Positions 1 through 11,262 of a stretch of 64,000 nt of DNA are shown here, one piece after another; the stretch's first letter is position 1, and every line of letters begins with the position of its first letter. Location: contig CM055312.2 in assembly GCA_029255685.2 (NCBI GenBank), positions 4,736,649-4,800,648 of the forward strand, written 5' to 3'. Both the position numbers and the translations under genes were made by a program. Origin of the DNA: Silene conica. Taxonomy: Eukaryota > Streptophyta > Magnoliopsida > Caryophyllales > Caryophyllaceae. The notes under the pieces are model-generated. The model saw only the letters and a program-made list of their open reading frames with translations, searched no databases and was not told the origin of the DNA.

Positions 1-137
1 ATAACATTGGGATATGGTTTTGGTCGCTAATTTTAGCGACCGACAGCGGTCGCCCGCTTTTTTTTTTTTCGGTCGCTAATTAGCGACTACCATTGCGGTG
101 GCAGCTTTAGTCGCTATCTGGGGTAATTCTTGTAGTG
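1..137. mobile_element. Terminal part of a CACTA (CMC) DNA transposon
   Basis: Read on the minus strand, the segment ending at 137 begins CACTACAAGAA, the canonical CACTA-superfamily terminus. Subterminal sequence holds repeated TCGCTA/TAGCGA words, including a palindrome at about 22-41 (GGTCGCTAA/TTAGCGACC), as is usual for CACTA ends. The trinucleotide TTA at 138-140 fits a 3-bp target duplication: the sister LTR reads straight through the same site at 12330-12332. The element therefore inserted into the copia LTR. The rest lies beyond the left edge, so I cannot tell whether it is autonomous. Confidence 0.75.
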
Positions 138-645
138 TTAAGTACTTCTTACATTTGAAATGTAAACAATTCAAAAACTCTTAGTAATTTGTAAGTACGG
201 TACACATCGAGTAAGACGGGTTTTTACGCTTCAACTTGTGCGTACCAAAAGAGAAGACGATTTTTCCAGAAAATAGATTTTGGCAATTATTTTTCAAAAA
301 ACTAAAACGACTATTTTGCACATTACTCGAAAACATTTTTCTCGTTCTAAAAATCTCCATGCGGTACAGACGCAATAGTCTGATGGACTGTTGCATGACT
401 AAGCAATCACTTGGCTTTAACGAGAATGTTCCACTTACTCTTACATTTGTGACTTAGGTTACAAGGGGATTGTTCTTGACTTGTACGTGTTGTTCTTCTT
501 GATCATGTTTGAAACACAATGGATGCTATCTTGTTGCTTTGTTCTTCAATCCACTTGTTTTGCTTTGAACACTTAAACATGCCACTTAAGAACAAACAAT
601 TAATATATACAAAGACTTGTCATCATCAATTAAAATGTTCCAACA
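138..645 (-). repeat. 3' LTR (partial) of the Sirevirus-like copia element
   Basis: It is colinear with 12330-12837 without indels. It ends in CA at 645 (TG on the minus strand), next to a purine tract. The remaining roughly 1.07 kb of this LTR is expected to the left of the CACTA insertion, outside the window. Confidence 0.85.
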
Positions 646-658
646 AATTCCCCCTTTG
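646..658 (-). other. Polypurine tract of the copia element
   Basis: On the minus strand the sequence reads CAAAGGGGGAATT immediately before the TGTTGGAA start of the 3' LTR. This is the normal place and composition of the plus-strand primer of an LTR retrotransposon. Confidence 0.75.
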
Positions 659-1142
659 ATGATGACAAGCCTAAAACATGTGAGATTTTTTCCCCCTAAA
701 CCCAAGGTCGGTATAGTCATCTAGCATTATTTGTTCACATATGATCAAGAGGTTAAAGATTAATATGCCTTAGTCTAAGTAGTTCATTCTAAGCAACGAG
801 CTAAGACATATTCACGGTGAACGTTAGCCTAAGAGTTACGAAACAAAACAACACATGTTAACCACAATACTTCTCCCTCTTGACATCATCAAGGGGGACT
901 AATGCACCTGTTGCAAAAGTTCACAAAACATAGTTCACAAACGCATAGTAGAGTTCACAAAATAACAAGCACAACAACAAAAGAGACAATGTACTTAGAA
1001 CCAAGTTTTTAAAAGCCACGGGAAGGGGGTTTTTAATTGAGGGGTTGGTTGAGGTTTAGGAGGCAAAGCGTTAAAGGAGATCCTCATTCATAGTTTTGAG
1101 CTTTACCATTGTATCTTTTAGATATGCCACATCCTTGACCAG
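659..1142. other. Non-coding 3' part of the copia element
   Basis: This stretch lies between the polypurine tract and the extra ORF remnants. I see no reading frame or structural element in it, and take it as the 3' untranslated part of the retrotransposon. Confidence 0.5.
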
Positions 1143-2160
1143 CTACCCCATAGTTTCTGTTAGTTGATTCAGCTTCCCCAAAACTTCTCGCTGATCAACA
1201 TTCTGCCCCACTGTTGCATGAGTTTTCTGCACCAAAACCCCAATAACCACAACCATGCTCATCCGTGACAACAACCCCGATGTCATCTCATCACTCAGAT
1301 TCTCCACAGGTGGAGTACACTTCTTCACTACCCTCTCAGCAGAAAAAATCAATGAAAGCCACATCCCATAAGTTACCACAATAGTGGTGTCGAAAATGCC
1401 ATTCTGAAATTTGGTGGCTATCTCATGGATTCGGTAAAACATAAGGAGGGAAAGGTTGATTGGATTGTATTTGAAAATGTGTTAAATAAGGAGCATGTCA
1501 AGAAGAGAACATTTCTCATGGCTATTGTTGCTAGGGACGAGGTTGCGGAAGATAAGATTAAATATGAAACGGATTTAGGCAAGGAGTTAAAGGGCATAGA
1601 TATTTGTGGGGCCATGGTCATTGTTGTGGGGTCGAAGGACTTTCATAACTTGAGCTAATGTGACTTCCTCTACTTCACCCCAATTTTTCTTTGAGTAGGT
1701 GGTAAGCCCGAAATTACACACATCCATGATTTTTTGTATTTTCTTCGACTGTATATGCAACAGTTCAGCAAACTGTGGCATATCTTCAATGTTTAATTGA
1801 GAATATCGATTGAATTGAGATGATTAAAAACATCATTCTTTCTCCATATTTTCTTTGCTTTCTTCCTCTCTTTCAGAGATTGAATTTTTCAACACTTCAA
1901 GACCAACATCATCACTTTCCTTTCCAATATTTCCGACATCAACCCCTTTTTTTTTTTTTTTTTTGTTGTCCTCACTTTCAACTTCTTTTGATTATCCCTC
2001 TTTTCATGATTTTTCTCTCTAAATTCCCCTCTTTCTCCGTTTCTTTCACATTTGATTCCCCCTCGGTTTCATCTTTCATTACGCTAGAAGCACCTTCCTT
2101 TTCTTTCAAATTTCCAATTTTCTTTTCTTTTTGGTTTGGCCGTGACAAGGACGACATCAT
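1143..2160 (-). pseudogene. Decayed extra 3' ORF (env-like / plant transposon protein) of the copia element
   Basis: Several short minus-strand frames follow one another: 1978-2160 (Glu/Lys-rich, N-terminal-like), 1587-1781, 1418-1621 and 1143-1442. Together they resemble a protein encoded downstream of pol. The parts read like the conserved domain of plant-transposon / envelope-like proteins found after RNase H in Sireviruses: a helical MPQFAELLHIQSKKIQ stretch, then a TYGMWLSLIF segment. Frame changes between the pieces show that it is broken. The assignment rests on position and general resemblance, not on a diagnostic motif. Plus-strand frames here are shadows. Confidence 0.4.
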
Positions 2161-2504
2161 CAGTGTTTGCAGCGGTTTTTAGGAGTCATCGTCCTTTTTG
2201 GTACGAGTTTTGGGTCAAAGGCATTTATGAGATTCAGAAGCTCTTTGGAAATTTTGGTGCATGGGGGACAAGGGATAAATGAGAGAGGTTGTACTTTTAA
2301 GGTGATGATTTAGTTTTGATTTGACAAGGCATTAATTTTGAGTGGCCCAACAAGATTTAAAGTACACTACTTTTAGTTGTAATTTTATTTTGTATTACTT
2401 GTACTACACATAATATTCACATAGTAATGAGTACTAGCTTTAGCATGCATTAAGTTATCTCCTTTAGTCAATCATGTAGGAGAAGCAAGTGGTTTTTCAT
2501 TTCG

Positions 2505-3962
2505 TTACATGTTGTCTCGTAAACCAATTTCCGACCGAAGTCTTTCGAATTGTTCTCTTTCCAACGGTTTTGTGAGAATATCCGCAAGTTGATCTTTGGT
2601 TCTACAAAAATTTAAGCATATATGGCCTTTTTCCACTTGATCACGTAGAAAATGATGTCGGATATCTATGTGTTTGGTACGTGAGTGTTGTATTGGATTT
2701 TTTGAAATGTTGATGGCACTAGTGTTATCACAAAAAATAGGGGTAGTTTCGAAAATTAGACCGTAGTCATGTAATTGTTGTCTTACCCATAGAATTTGCG
2801 CACAACAAAGAGCGGCACTTACATACTCACTTTCGGCCGTGGACAATGCAACGGTGTTTTGTTTCTTTGAAGCCCATGAAATTATGCACGGTCCAAGAAA
2901 CGTTGAAATTCCCGACGTGCTCTTTCTTTCCACGAGATCACCGGCATAGTCCGCATCCGAAAAACCTACAAGATCAAGTTCAAAATGAGTTGGATACCAA
3001 AGATGTACTCCTTGTGTTCCAACCAAATACCTAAAAATCCGTTTTACGGCTTTGAAATGTGATTCTTTAGGATTTGCTTGGATACGAGCACATACATAAA
3101 CACTATATTGTATATCCGGACGACTTGCGGTTAAGTAGAGAAGTGAGCCAATCATACCTCGATAAATCTTCTCACTTACACTCTTACCTTCTTCATCTTT
3201 GTCAATTTTGACTTTGGACATTATGGGGGTAGACATTGGTTTGGAGTCGGACAACCCGAACTTATTTAACATTTCTTTTAAGTACTTTTGTTGATGAATC
3301 ATTGTTCCATGTTCATTTTGTTTGATTTGAAGACCAAGGAAAAATCCTAGTTCTCCCATCATACTCATTTCAAATTCGGACGTCATCAAATCAGAAAAAT
3401 ACTTATAAAGAACGTTATTTGTTGCACCAAAAATAATATCATCGACATATACTTGTGCAAGCAACAGTTCAGTTCCTTGTGACTTAATAAACAACGCTTT
3501 ATCAACCGAGCCTCGTGAGAAGCCGTTTTCAAGTAAAAACTTGGACAATCTGTCATACCAAGCTCGAGGAGCTTGCTTTAAACCGTAAAGTGCTTTGTCA
3601 AGTTTGAAAACATGGTTAGGAAATTCATTATTTATAAATCCGGGAGGTTGTTCAACAAAAACTTCCTCTTCAAGGTATCCATTTAGAAACGCGGTTTTTA
3701 CGTCCATTTGAAAGAGTTTGATACCTTGAAAGGATGCAAAAGCTATGAGCATACGTATGGCTTCAAGTCTAGCTACCGGTGCAAAGGTTTCATCATAATC
3801 AATCCCTTCTTGTTGATTATACCCTTGCACCACTAGTATAGCCTTGTTACGTACGATTTCTCCAAAATCATCAAGCTTATTGCGAAAGACCCACCTCGTA
3901 CCAATGACAGTACATACGTTGGGCAGGCCTAGGAACCAGATGCCATACCTTGTTACGTTCAA
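2505..3962 (-). CDS. Copia reverse transcriptase and RNase H (3' part of pol)
   Basis: This 485-codon open frame covers most of the RT and all of the RNase H of a Ty1-copia polyprotein. RT landmarks in order are [50 protein letters not shown] and the catalytic YVDDIIFG. RNase H follows with SDADYAGD, STAESEYV, CDNTSAI and the closing HTRTKHID-like and LADILTKPL motifs. The protein ends at an ordinary stop. The annotated Met is not the true start: the RT N-terminus lies upstream in another frame (3877-4536), so a frameshift near 3920 separates them. It would act in copying element RNA to cDNA in virus-like particles. Confidence 0.85.
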   Translation of the reverse strand: MNVTRYGIWFLGLPNVCTVIGTRWVFRNKLDDFGEIVRNKAILVVQGYNQQEGIDYDETFAPVARLEAIRMLIAFASFQGIKLFQMDVKTAFLNGYLEEEVFVEQPPGFINNEFPNHVFKLDKALYGLKQAPRAWYDRLSKFLLENGFSRGSVDKALFIKSQGTELLLAQVYVDDIIFGATNNVLYKYFSDLMTSEFEMSMMGELGFFLGLQIKQNEHGTMIHQQKYLKEMLNKFGLSDSKPMSTPIMSKVKIDKDEEGKSVSEKIYRGMIGSLLYLTASRPDIQYSVYVCARIQANPKESHFKAVKRIFRYLVGTQGVHLWYPTHFELDLVGFSDADYAGDLVERKSTSGISTFLGPCIISWASKKQNTVALSTAESEYVSAALCCAQILWVRQQLHDYGLIFETTPIFCDNTSAINISKNPIQHSRTKHIDIRHHFLRDQVEKGHICLNFCRTKDQLADILTKPLEREQFERLRSEIGLRDNM

Positions 3963-4536
3963 AGTGCTCTAATTCTTCTTGCATTGCTATGGTCCAGTAT
4001 TCATCAATCAAGGCCACTGTGACATTGTTTGGTTCAATTTTTGAAATGAATGCATGAAATGCACAGTAATTTTGGAGGGATGATCTGGTTTTTATTCCTG
4101 AATTTAGATCACTGGTTAGGTTTGATAGAGGATGTGAACTTTGGTGTTTCCAATTTTTGAGGACAAGTGGTTCGGGGGAGTTGTGTGTTTCTGGTGCAAC
4201 AGTAGATGCTACTGTTGAATTTTGGGAATCTGTTGAGAGAGAATTTGGTTCTTCCTCTGTTTGCGTGCTCAGTTGCTGTTCCCTTTCCAGATTTCCCCCT
4301 GAGGAACTGGCTTCTTCTGTTGGTGAGGGAGTGTTAGTTCCCCCTGAATTTTGGCCGGTTTCCTCATGCAACGATTGATCAGACTGTTGCTCGTCCTCTT
4401 CTAGCACTTGATCCATATCACGAAGGATCATGCCAATCTCAAAGTCATCATCATATTCATCTTCTTCATCCTGATCATCAGAAACAAACAGACTTGATTC
4501 ATCAAATATTACATGCACACTTTCCTCCATTTTCAT
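3877..4536 (-). pseudogene. Copia pol: post-integrase linker and RT N-terminus, frameshifted
   Basis: The frame begins after the integrase C-terminal region (SVHVIFDESSLF). It runs through an acidic, Ser/Thr/Gln-rich linker and reaches the start of RT (WTIAMQEELEHFERNKVWHLV), after which the reading continues in the frame of 2505-3962. The overlap of the two frames at 3877-3962 marks the frameshift. On the minus strand upstream (4537-4775), GYSSYSKTYKVYNKWT-like coding sequence continues but is interrupted by stops. Confidence 0.7.
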
Positions 4537-4775
4537 AGTCCATTTGTTGTAGACTTTGTAGGTCTTACTATAACTAGAATAACCAACAAAAACTCCTTCC
4601 TTACTACGGGCATCAAATTTACCAAGGTTGTCTATGTCATTGTTGTGAACAAGGCATTTACCACCAAAGCATTTTAAGTGAGAGATGTTAGGTTTTCTTG
4701 CTCATAGTAATTCATAAGGTGTTTTGTTATTTATCTTCCTAATCATGACTCGATTGTAGATAGAACAAGAAGTGT

Positions 4776-5700
4776 TTACGGCCTTAGCCAAAAAGTACCC
4801 AGGAACCTTAGAGCTTTGATCATCGTCCTAGCCGTGTTTTCAAGAGTTTGAGTCATTCGTTCCACAACCCCATTTTGTTGAGGGATTTTTGTGAGCAAAA
4901 AATTGTGGCTAACACCATGATCATTACAATAAGTTTCAAATAATGAATTTTCAAATTCGGTTTCATGGTCGGATCTTAAAGCACCAAGTTCTAAACCAAA
5001 TTTGTTTTGAGCCATTTTAACCCAAATTAAGAATTCATTAAAAGCTTGATCCTTGGAACATAAAAATAACAACCACACATATCTTGAATAATTATCTACA
5101 ATCACACAAATATAGCGACTACCACCCTTGCTAATAATAAACTTGGGTCCACATAAGTCAATGTGAACAAGCTCAAGGACACGTGAAGTGCTAACACAAT
5201 TTTTGGATTTAAAGGAGTTTTTAACTTGTTTTCTTTTGACACAATCATCACAAAGTGATTTAAACTTAAATTTCATGTTAGGTATGCCATCAACTAAGTC
5301 AAGTTTCTTGAGGTTGTTAAGGGTTCTAACATTAACATGACCTAATCATTTGTGCCAAAGCCATGGGTAATTTTTGTAAGCACCCATGCATGATAAAGTT
5401 TGACCCGACAATGAACAAAGTTTAGTTATGTACACATTTTTTACCCGCTTCCCCTAAGGACTTAACTTTTTGGTTCTACCATCAAGAATTCTACAAACGC
5501 TAGCATGAAATTCAACGATATTACCTCGATCACATAATTGATATATGCTAAGAAGATTGTGTTTCAAACCTTTGACAAGCAACACTTTGTCGACACATAG
5601 TGATTTTGACTTACCAACTTTTCAATACCAATGATTTCACCTCGTTTGTTGTTACCAAAAGTCACCATGCCACCATTGTAGGCTTCTAGCGAGAGCAAAC
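4776..5700 (-). pseudogene. Copia protease tail, GAG-pre-integrase and integrase core, broken
   Basis: Minus-strand translation from about 5700 gives the end of a copia protease (SLEAYNGGMVTFGNNKRGEIIG), then a pre-integrase zinc-binding region with several stops. An open frame at 4776-5276 holds the integrase core, with acidic residues in HIDLCGP, LRSDHETEF and QQNGVVER (the D, D and E positions). The protease active site (DSG) is missing, because homology stops abruptly at about 5700 where the nested gypsy element begins. Another frame break follows near 4790. Confidence 0.75.
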
Positions 5701-5959
5701 GTATATACAATTCTACGCTAATAAGATAAATACATGTTTTTGAATTTTTCAAATTTTTCAAATTTTTATGGTTTTTTTTTTTAAAACAAATGAAACGAAA
5801 ATGAAATGAATCCCCTCCCCACACTTAAAATGTACATTGTCCTCAATGGACCAAATGTAGGGAGGAGATAAGAAAGCAATGCATATTTTTTGGATTTTCA
5901 AGATTTTTTTTCTTTCAAAATTCCCTCCCCACACTTGAGACGGGCATTGCCCTCAAAAA

Positions 5960-7880
5960 TCAAGTGTAAGAAGGGAGAATGGGGACAAAAATGCTAGATG
6001 TGAGTGAATCATGTAAAAAGGCATTCAATGAACGCATTAGTTTATCGAACAAAGTGGACCAATCCTCTCCGAAATGGTCATAGGCCATCATGGGCAATAA
6101 GTGAGACCAATAGTACCTATGGGGAACAAGACAAGTCATAAGCAACAAATAAGCATATATGAGCATATCGAAAGCAACAAACTCACCCCAAGTCTTGCCA
6201 TCTCGTTCCAAAGGCGTAGGAGGAAGGCCAAGACCCTTCACATCACACATTTTGTCAACACATTCATTCATGTCCCCTCCAAGAATGTTGATTTTGTCCC
6301 CATTTTCACAAATTTCCAACAAGCAATCATCATGGGACAAATCAACCTCCTTGAGGGGAACTTCACAATCGTATTCATCGATCAATAAAGCAAGAAGAGG
6401 AGTAAGAGAAATAAGGTCTTCATGATCGGTGGATGATAGATGTGACTCATCCTCAATACAAAAGCAAACCTCAAATCTCTCAAGAAGAGGGTTATCAATG
6501 ATCTCAAATTCATCATAAAGACTTTCATGCTTGTAATCCTCAAAAAGGATTTCTACCCTCTTCTCTTCCTCACAATTCTCACCGTCATTATCCTTCTCCA
6601 ACTCGAGAATCATCCTTTTATCACACTCTCTTCCCAACAACTCATCATCATCATACTCAAACAAGGATACACACTCAAACTCACTTAAGTGCAATGGCTC
6701 CACAACTCCCTCTCCACGTAACTCAATTAATGCATCATCACACTCAAACCTCATAACCTCCATCTCACACTCATCACTCATCCCATAATCACTCAAGGGT
6801 TCTTGAGGAGCATAGGAAGAACAAAAGTCAAGGTCATCCCCACAATCACCACAAGGCACATAATTTGATGAAGAAACAAGCATATAATCCATTGAGTGAA
6901 CATGAGTATGGTACGATTGAACATTGTGCATATTATCATCATAATTCATCATATTCTTATACATGGGAGGTGGAGATGCATATAAAGAACAAGCATTAGA
7001 ATCATGTCCCAAATAACCACATGTACCACAAGAAAATGAAAATGCATGCACATCACTCTTAATTAGGGAGGGAGGAACAACATAATTGTGTTGAACATTG
7101 TGAACATAAGAGGGAGAATCAACCTCAACTTGTGGTTCAACCAATCTTGTCACTCTCCCAAACCCACAATTAGCATCGGTCATAGCCACTTTCTCAAGCA
7201 AAGATCTTGCCTCATCATCACCCAAATCATAAAAGGCACCTCCGGCCGAAGCATTTATCAATTCTTTAACGGATTGATGTAAATTGTTAAAGAAAGTTTG
7301 CATAATTAACCAAATTGGGATCCCATGATGAGGACAAGCTACCAAAAGTTCATTTAACCTTTCCCAAGCCTCACTCAAATTCTCAAACTCGCCTTGATGA
7401 AAAGAAACGATCTCATTTCTTAGTTTAGCGATTTTCGAAGGTGAAAAATATTTGGCAAGAAAGGCTTGGGCAAGGTCATCCCAAGTAGAAAATGTGTTAG
7501 GAGGGTGAGAATATAACCATAGCTCCATCCCCAAGAGTAAGAGGAAAAAGCATAAGTTTCACAATATGAATTGGCACACCATTCTTTCTCACCAAAAGAC
7601 ACTTTCTATTAAAACGTTTAACATGGTCAAGCATACACTCATTAGGTAACCCACGGAATGAATCTTTTTCAAAGATCTCAACCCACTCCGGATGTAGCCC
7701 AAGCTCCACATCCTCCCCAATATCAATTGGAGAGTCACACAACTTTGGGTCGAGTCTACTATGGTCACGTAAAGTCATGTGTGAAGACATGCTAACAAGA
7801 AAGACTCTAAATGCAAGGACTAAAACTATAACTAAAAATGGAAGAAATAAAGAAACAACATATTTTATTTTATTTTTCAA
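5960..7880 (-). pseudogene. Gypsy gag (capsid) gene with one frameshift
   Basis: Two overlapping minus-strand frames, 7497-7880 and 5960-7534, make up one gag. The first gives the N-terminal part (HVKRFNRKCLLVRKNGVPIH...KLMLFPLTLGDGA). The second continues with the Retrotrans_gag core (WLYSHPPNTFSTWDDLAQAF, FHQGEFENLSEAWERLNELL) after a shift near 7525. A CCHC zinc knuckle follows (CGTCGYLGHDSNAC). A long acidic C-terminal region then takes the place of a protease/pol, and the frame closes at a stop at 5960. Gag packages element RNA. A gag ending in a stop without pol is typical of non-autonomous gypsy derivatives. Confidence 0.75.
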
Positions 7881-7929
7881 ATATTCAATTTTTTTTTTTT
7901 ATTTTTTTTTTATGAAAAAGCAATAAAAT

Positions 7930-8104
7930 GACTAATCCTAAAACTCAACAAAAACTTATATCTAACAAAGCACCATCCCCGGCAACGGCGCCATTTTGAT
8001 GGCCGGCATTGCCGGGTTTTTTTGAAAGCAAATAAAAGACTAGACCTAAAACTCAACAAAAACTTATATCTAACAAAGCACCATCCCCGGCAACGGCGCC
8101 ATTT
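7930..8104 (-). repeat. Duplicated primer-binding site of the gypsy element
   Basis: On the minus strand TGGCGCCGTTGCCGGGGA, matching the tRNA-Asp 3' end used by many Tat/Athila-type gypsy elements, lies just inside the LTR. The same block occurs again 108 bp further in. The copies span about 7930-8003 and 8038-8111 and include the flanking leader. A partial inverted GCCGGCATTGCCGG word lies between them. Confidence 0.75.
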
Positions 8105-10159
8105 TGATAGCCTATTTTTGTCGTCAATTCCGGCACCAAAAGTAATTTGTAAACTCCTAAATTAAGTAGTATAATTTAGGGTCGAACCCAAAGGATGGTG
8201 GGGTTAGGCTATAAGTCTTGGTCTAGTTTTAGTTTAGTCGGTCAACAAGAATGTGAGATAGATAACTAAAGTCTAAAGCTAAAAAAAATAAGAGTAAACG
8301 ATAAATTAAGGGAGTTAGGGGTATGGGGTGTCATGTAGTCAAGTATGGGTCTAGCAAGAGAGAAACATGACATAAATTAGCATTCTTTCAAATCACTAAT
8401 TCACGCAATAAGCAAGGTGATTATCGTCAATTAGGGTCTCAAACTAGCATTCTCTCGAACAACTAATTAAATTCCCGATCAATACATTAACTCACTTTCG
8501 TGATGTCAACTTAACAATCATAGTCAAGTAACTAAACCAATTAAACCTCGGATTTCTCGTTGGCATAATTAAGCACACTAATCGTCATTAGTATCACAAG
8601 ACTAATAATGAACAATAATCCAACCAAACATTATTTAAACAATTACCCACATACAAGACTCAAACTTTTCTACACTAATCTCATCCCCTAACTATTAAAC
8701 TACTCTAACATGATTAAATTAACACTAACTAAACTACCCATTAACCTTAAACATGAAATAAACCTAAATAAAATAACAAAGATTAAAACTTTAATTAAAA
8801 CAAACACTAACTCTATGAAAATAATAAATAACAAAACAAGAAAAAATAATAAAAGAGGGAAAAGAAAATTATACCATAGGGAAGGAAATGGTTGGAATTG
8901 CATAGATCTAGAAGACGGATTACAAAAGCTCGAAACTTATTATCTAATTAAGTGAACAATTGAGAGTAATTAAAAAAAATGAAAAATATGCTAAACTATT
9001 CTATTTGATACTCTACTACCTACTGTTTTTATTTTCTATTCCTCTAAAGCTGCCTCTCAAAATTCAAGCCCCCTTCTGAATATGTGTTTTGGTCCTTTTT
9101 ATACTCACAAGAAAGTTAGTCAAAATGACATTCCAGCAAACACAAAACGCAAAAGGAAAAGAAGAGGTGCCAGGTCATTAAAATGAGGGGCAGAGGCGTC
9201 TTTTACTATGATTTCTTTTCCTTTCTTCAAGCTCAGCAAGAACCGAGTCCATTAACTGACTCAAACAATCCCGTATGTTGATGGTGGCTCGAACTCGACG
9301 GAGAAGCACGTTATCGGCCCACGGCGTGACGGTGGTTATGAGGATCTGGATGTGAGGGAATGTAGGTGGAGGTGATGGGTGGCTGATATGGTGGCCGGAG
9401 GTGGCTGTAATGGTGGCTGAAAGTTGGTCGCGCGAAAAGGGTTGTGATTTGAATGTTTGTGGACAGGGGGTATAGGGGAGGTCGTGGTGGCTGGCATATT
9501 GGTCGTTGGTGGTTATGAGAGGTTGGGTTGTGGTGGTGGAAGTATAGGGTGGTCAATGGTGGTTATTGGTAGCTGCCATGGTGGCCATAGGTGGTATCAG
9601 ATGTTGAGCAAAGACCGTCGCAAGTTACAGCTGCTCCTTTACTTAGTTTATTTTTCATACTTGGTAAATTTTGTTTGTGGACAAGGAAGGTTGAGGGGCT
9701 CGTGGTGGCTGCCATGGTAGTTTGTGGTGGCTATGGGTGATATGGTTGTGAAGGTGGAAGTATGGGGTAGCCAATGGTGGTAAGCGGTGGCTGTTACGGT
9801 GGCCGGAAGTCATATCAGATACTCAGCAAAGACCGTCGCATATTTGGCTGATAGCTTGATTCTTGCGTCTAAATTCCACACTTGCTTGTTTTTTCAAGAC
9901 TTGGCCATTTCAACTCATAATACCGTCTTGCCCTTCCGCCTCACTTTCCCTTTTCACATTCCTGTCTCACATTTCCGTCTAACATGTGCATTAAATTAAT
10001 AAAATAATAATAATAGTACTAAAATTACGCATAAATACAAATAAATATTATATTTAAACTAATATGACTAATTATTATAAATTAGTAAATAAATGAGCTT
10101 ATTAGACAATTAAGCACACAAAATCGAGTCAGAATAAGGTAAAAATGAGGGGTAGAACA
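8105..10159 (-). repeat. 5' LTR of the nested gypsy element
   Basis: The left edge (TGATAGCC) abuts the primer site. The right edge, read on the minus strand, starts TGTTCTACCCCTCATTTTTAC, a start typical of long gypsy LTRs. No second copy is in the window, so the right edge is inferred from the TG start and the resumption of copia gag at 10160. The region at 9300-9830 is rich in GGTGGC words and contains a diverged direct repeat about 220 bp apart (CAGCAAAGACCGTCGCA-like at about 9605 and 9820). The short frames here are not genes. Confidence 0.65.
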
Positions 10160-11201
10160 GTACCAAAATAGTTCTCATCAACGAGATACATAACTTGGCA
10201 TCTAATTCGTCCTCAAGGATTTCATCCTCTTCGGAATCAGATAAACCCCAAATAGCCTTCATGACTTTTGTTTTATAATCTTGTTTTGCAAAGTCACGTT
10301 TTTCCTTTGATTTAAATAGATCCCATTTTGGACATTCTTTGATTTGGTGACCCTTATCACCACATTTAAAACATCCAATATTGAAAGTCGATTTTTTCTT
10401 AGGAAACTGTCGTTTACTAGCATTAGTCTTAAACCTTTGAGAACCCCTACCATTTATCATACTTGCAATGTTTTTGGTAAACAAAGCAAACTCATCATCT
10501 CCATCCTCCTCATCACTTGAGAGAGCATTGAGAGCGAGCCCTTTCCCTTTGGAACTTTCCTCAAATCGCTTCACGAGGGTTAGTTCATGAGCCATGAGTG
10601 AGCCCATTAGTTCATTAAGGGGTAGATTAGATAGATCCTTTGCTTCCTCAATAGCGGTAACCTTTGGTTGCCATTTTTCGGTTAGGCTACGAAGAATTTT
10701 ACGAACTAGATCCTCGGGTTCAAAAACCCTCCCTAGATTTTTAAGTTCATTGATAATGCTAGAAAAACGAGAAGATAGACTATTTATGGATTCTTCCTTA
10801 GTCATGTTAAACATCTCGTACTGTTGCATGAGAAGATCTATTCGATACTTCTTTACTTGTGACGTTCCCTCATATGCAAGGCATAGGGTGTCCCAAATTT
10901 CCTTGGCCGACGTGCAACCAGATATTCGATTAATCTCTTGTTCACCGATGCCATATTGAAGAATGGACATGGCTTTAGAGTTCTTTTCGACCTTTTTTTA
11001 ATCTGACTCAACGTACTTGTCCTCGCTTTTTGGTGAACTTTTGCCTTGGGCATCAGTAACAGTGATAGCGAGGGGGCCATTTTTTATTATTAACCAACAT
11101 TCATAATCAGTACCCTTAACGTAGTGTTCCATGCGATGTTTCCACCAGGCATAGTTATCTCCCTTGAACATGGGATACTTAGTGTGTTTAGAATCGTCCA
11201 T
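10160..11201 (-). pseudogene. Copia gag of the Sirevirus-like element, one stop and a truncated end
   Basis: The frame begins at 11201 (MDDSKHTKYPMFKGDNYAWW) with the usual copia gag N-terminus. It is cut by a single in-frame TAA at 10998-11000 and continues open to about 10160. Middle parts match the UBN2/gag family (EIWDTLCLAYEGTSQVKKYR, MTKEESINSLSSRFSSIINEL). A CCHC zinc knuckle follows (CFKCGDKGHQIKEC). The C-terminus is lost at the gypsy insertion, where the frame runs into LTR sequence. Gag forms the virus-like particle around the element RNA. Confidence 0.8.
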
Positions 11202-11249
11202 AACTATAGGATCAACTCTTTGGATTTAACCAATATCAAGAGCACGAGG

Positions 11250-11260
11250 CTCTGATACCA
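11250..11260 (-). other. tRNA-iMet-type primer-binding site
   Basis: The minus strand reads TGGTATCAGAGCC two bases after the LTR end, the standard primer site complementary to the initiator methionine tRNA in plant copia elements. Confidence 0.85.
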
Positions 11261-11262
11261 AT

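Larger units (their letters stand above)
5700..10159 (-). mobile_element. Nested Ty3-gypsy element, gag-only, truncated at its 3' side
   Basis: Copia coding homology stops at about 10160 (end of gag) and resumes at about 5700 (protease tail). The intervening DNA holds a gypsy 5' LTR (8105-10159), a tRNA-Asp-like primer site, a gag gene and A/T-rich sequence with two AAGTGTGGGGAGGG-type segments (minus strand, near 5815 and 5930). No protease, RT or integrase and no second LTR are present. Missing copia sequence at the left junction suggests that a deletion removed the 3' LTR together with flanking copia DNA. The gag-only content also fits a TR-GAG-type non-autonomous parent. Confidence 0.7.

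Noticed and set aside
1820..2182. Plus-strand 120-codon frame, Phe/Ser-rich
   Set aside because: It is antisense to the decayed minus-strand extra ORF of the copia element and includes a poly-T run; its composition is that of a shadow frame.
9311..9999. Frames on both strands in the gypsy LTR
   Set aside because: They arise from GGTGGC-rich repeat sequence within an LTR; no motif and no conserved start.
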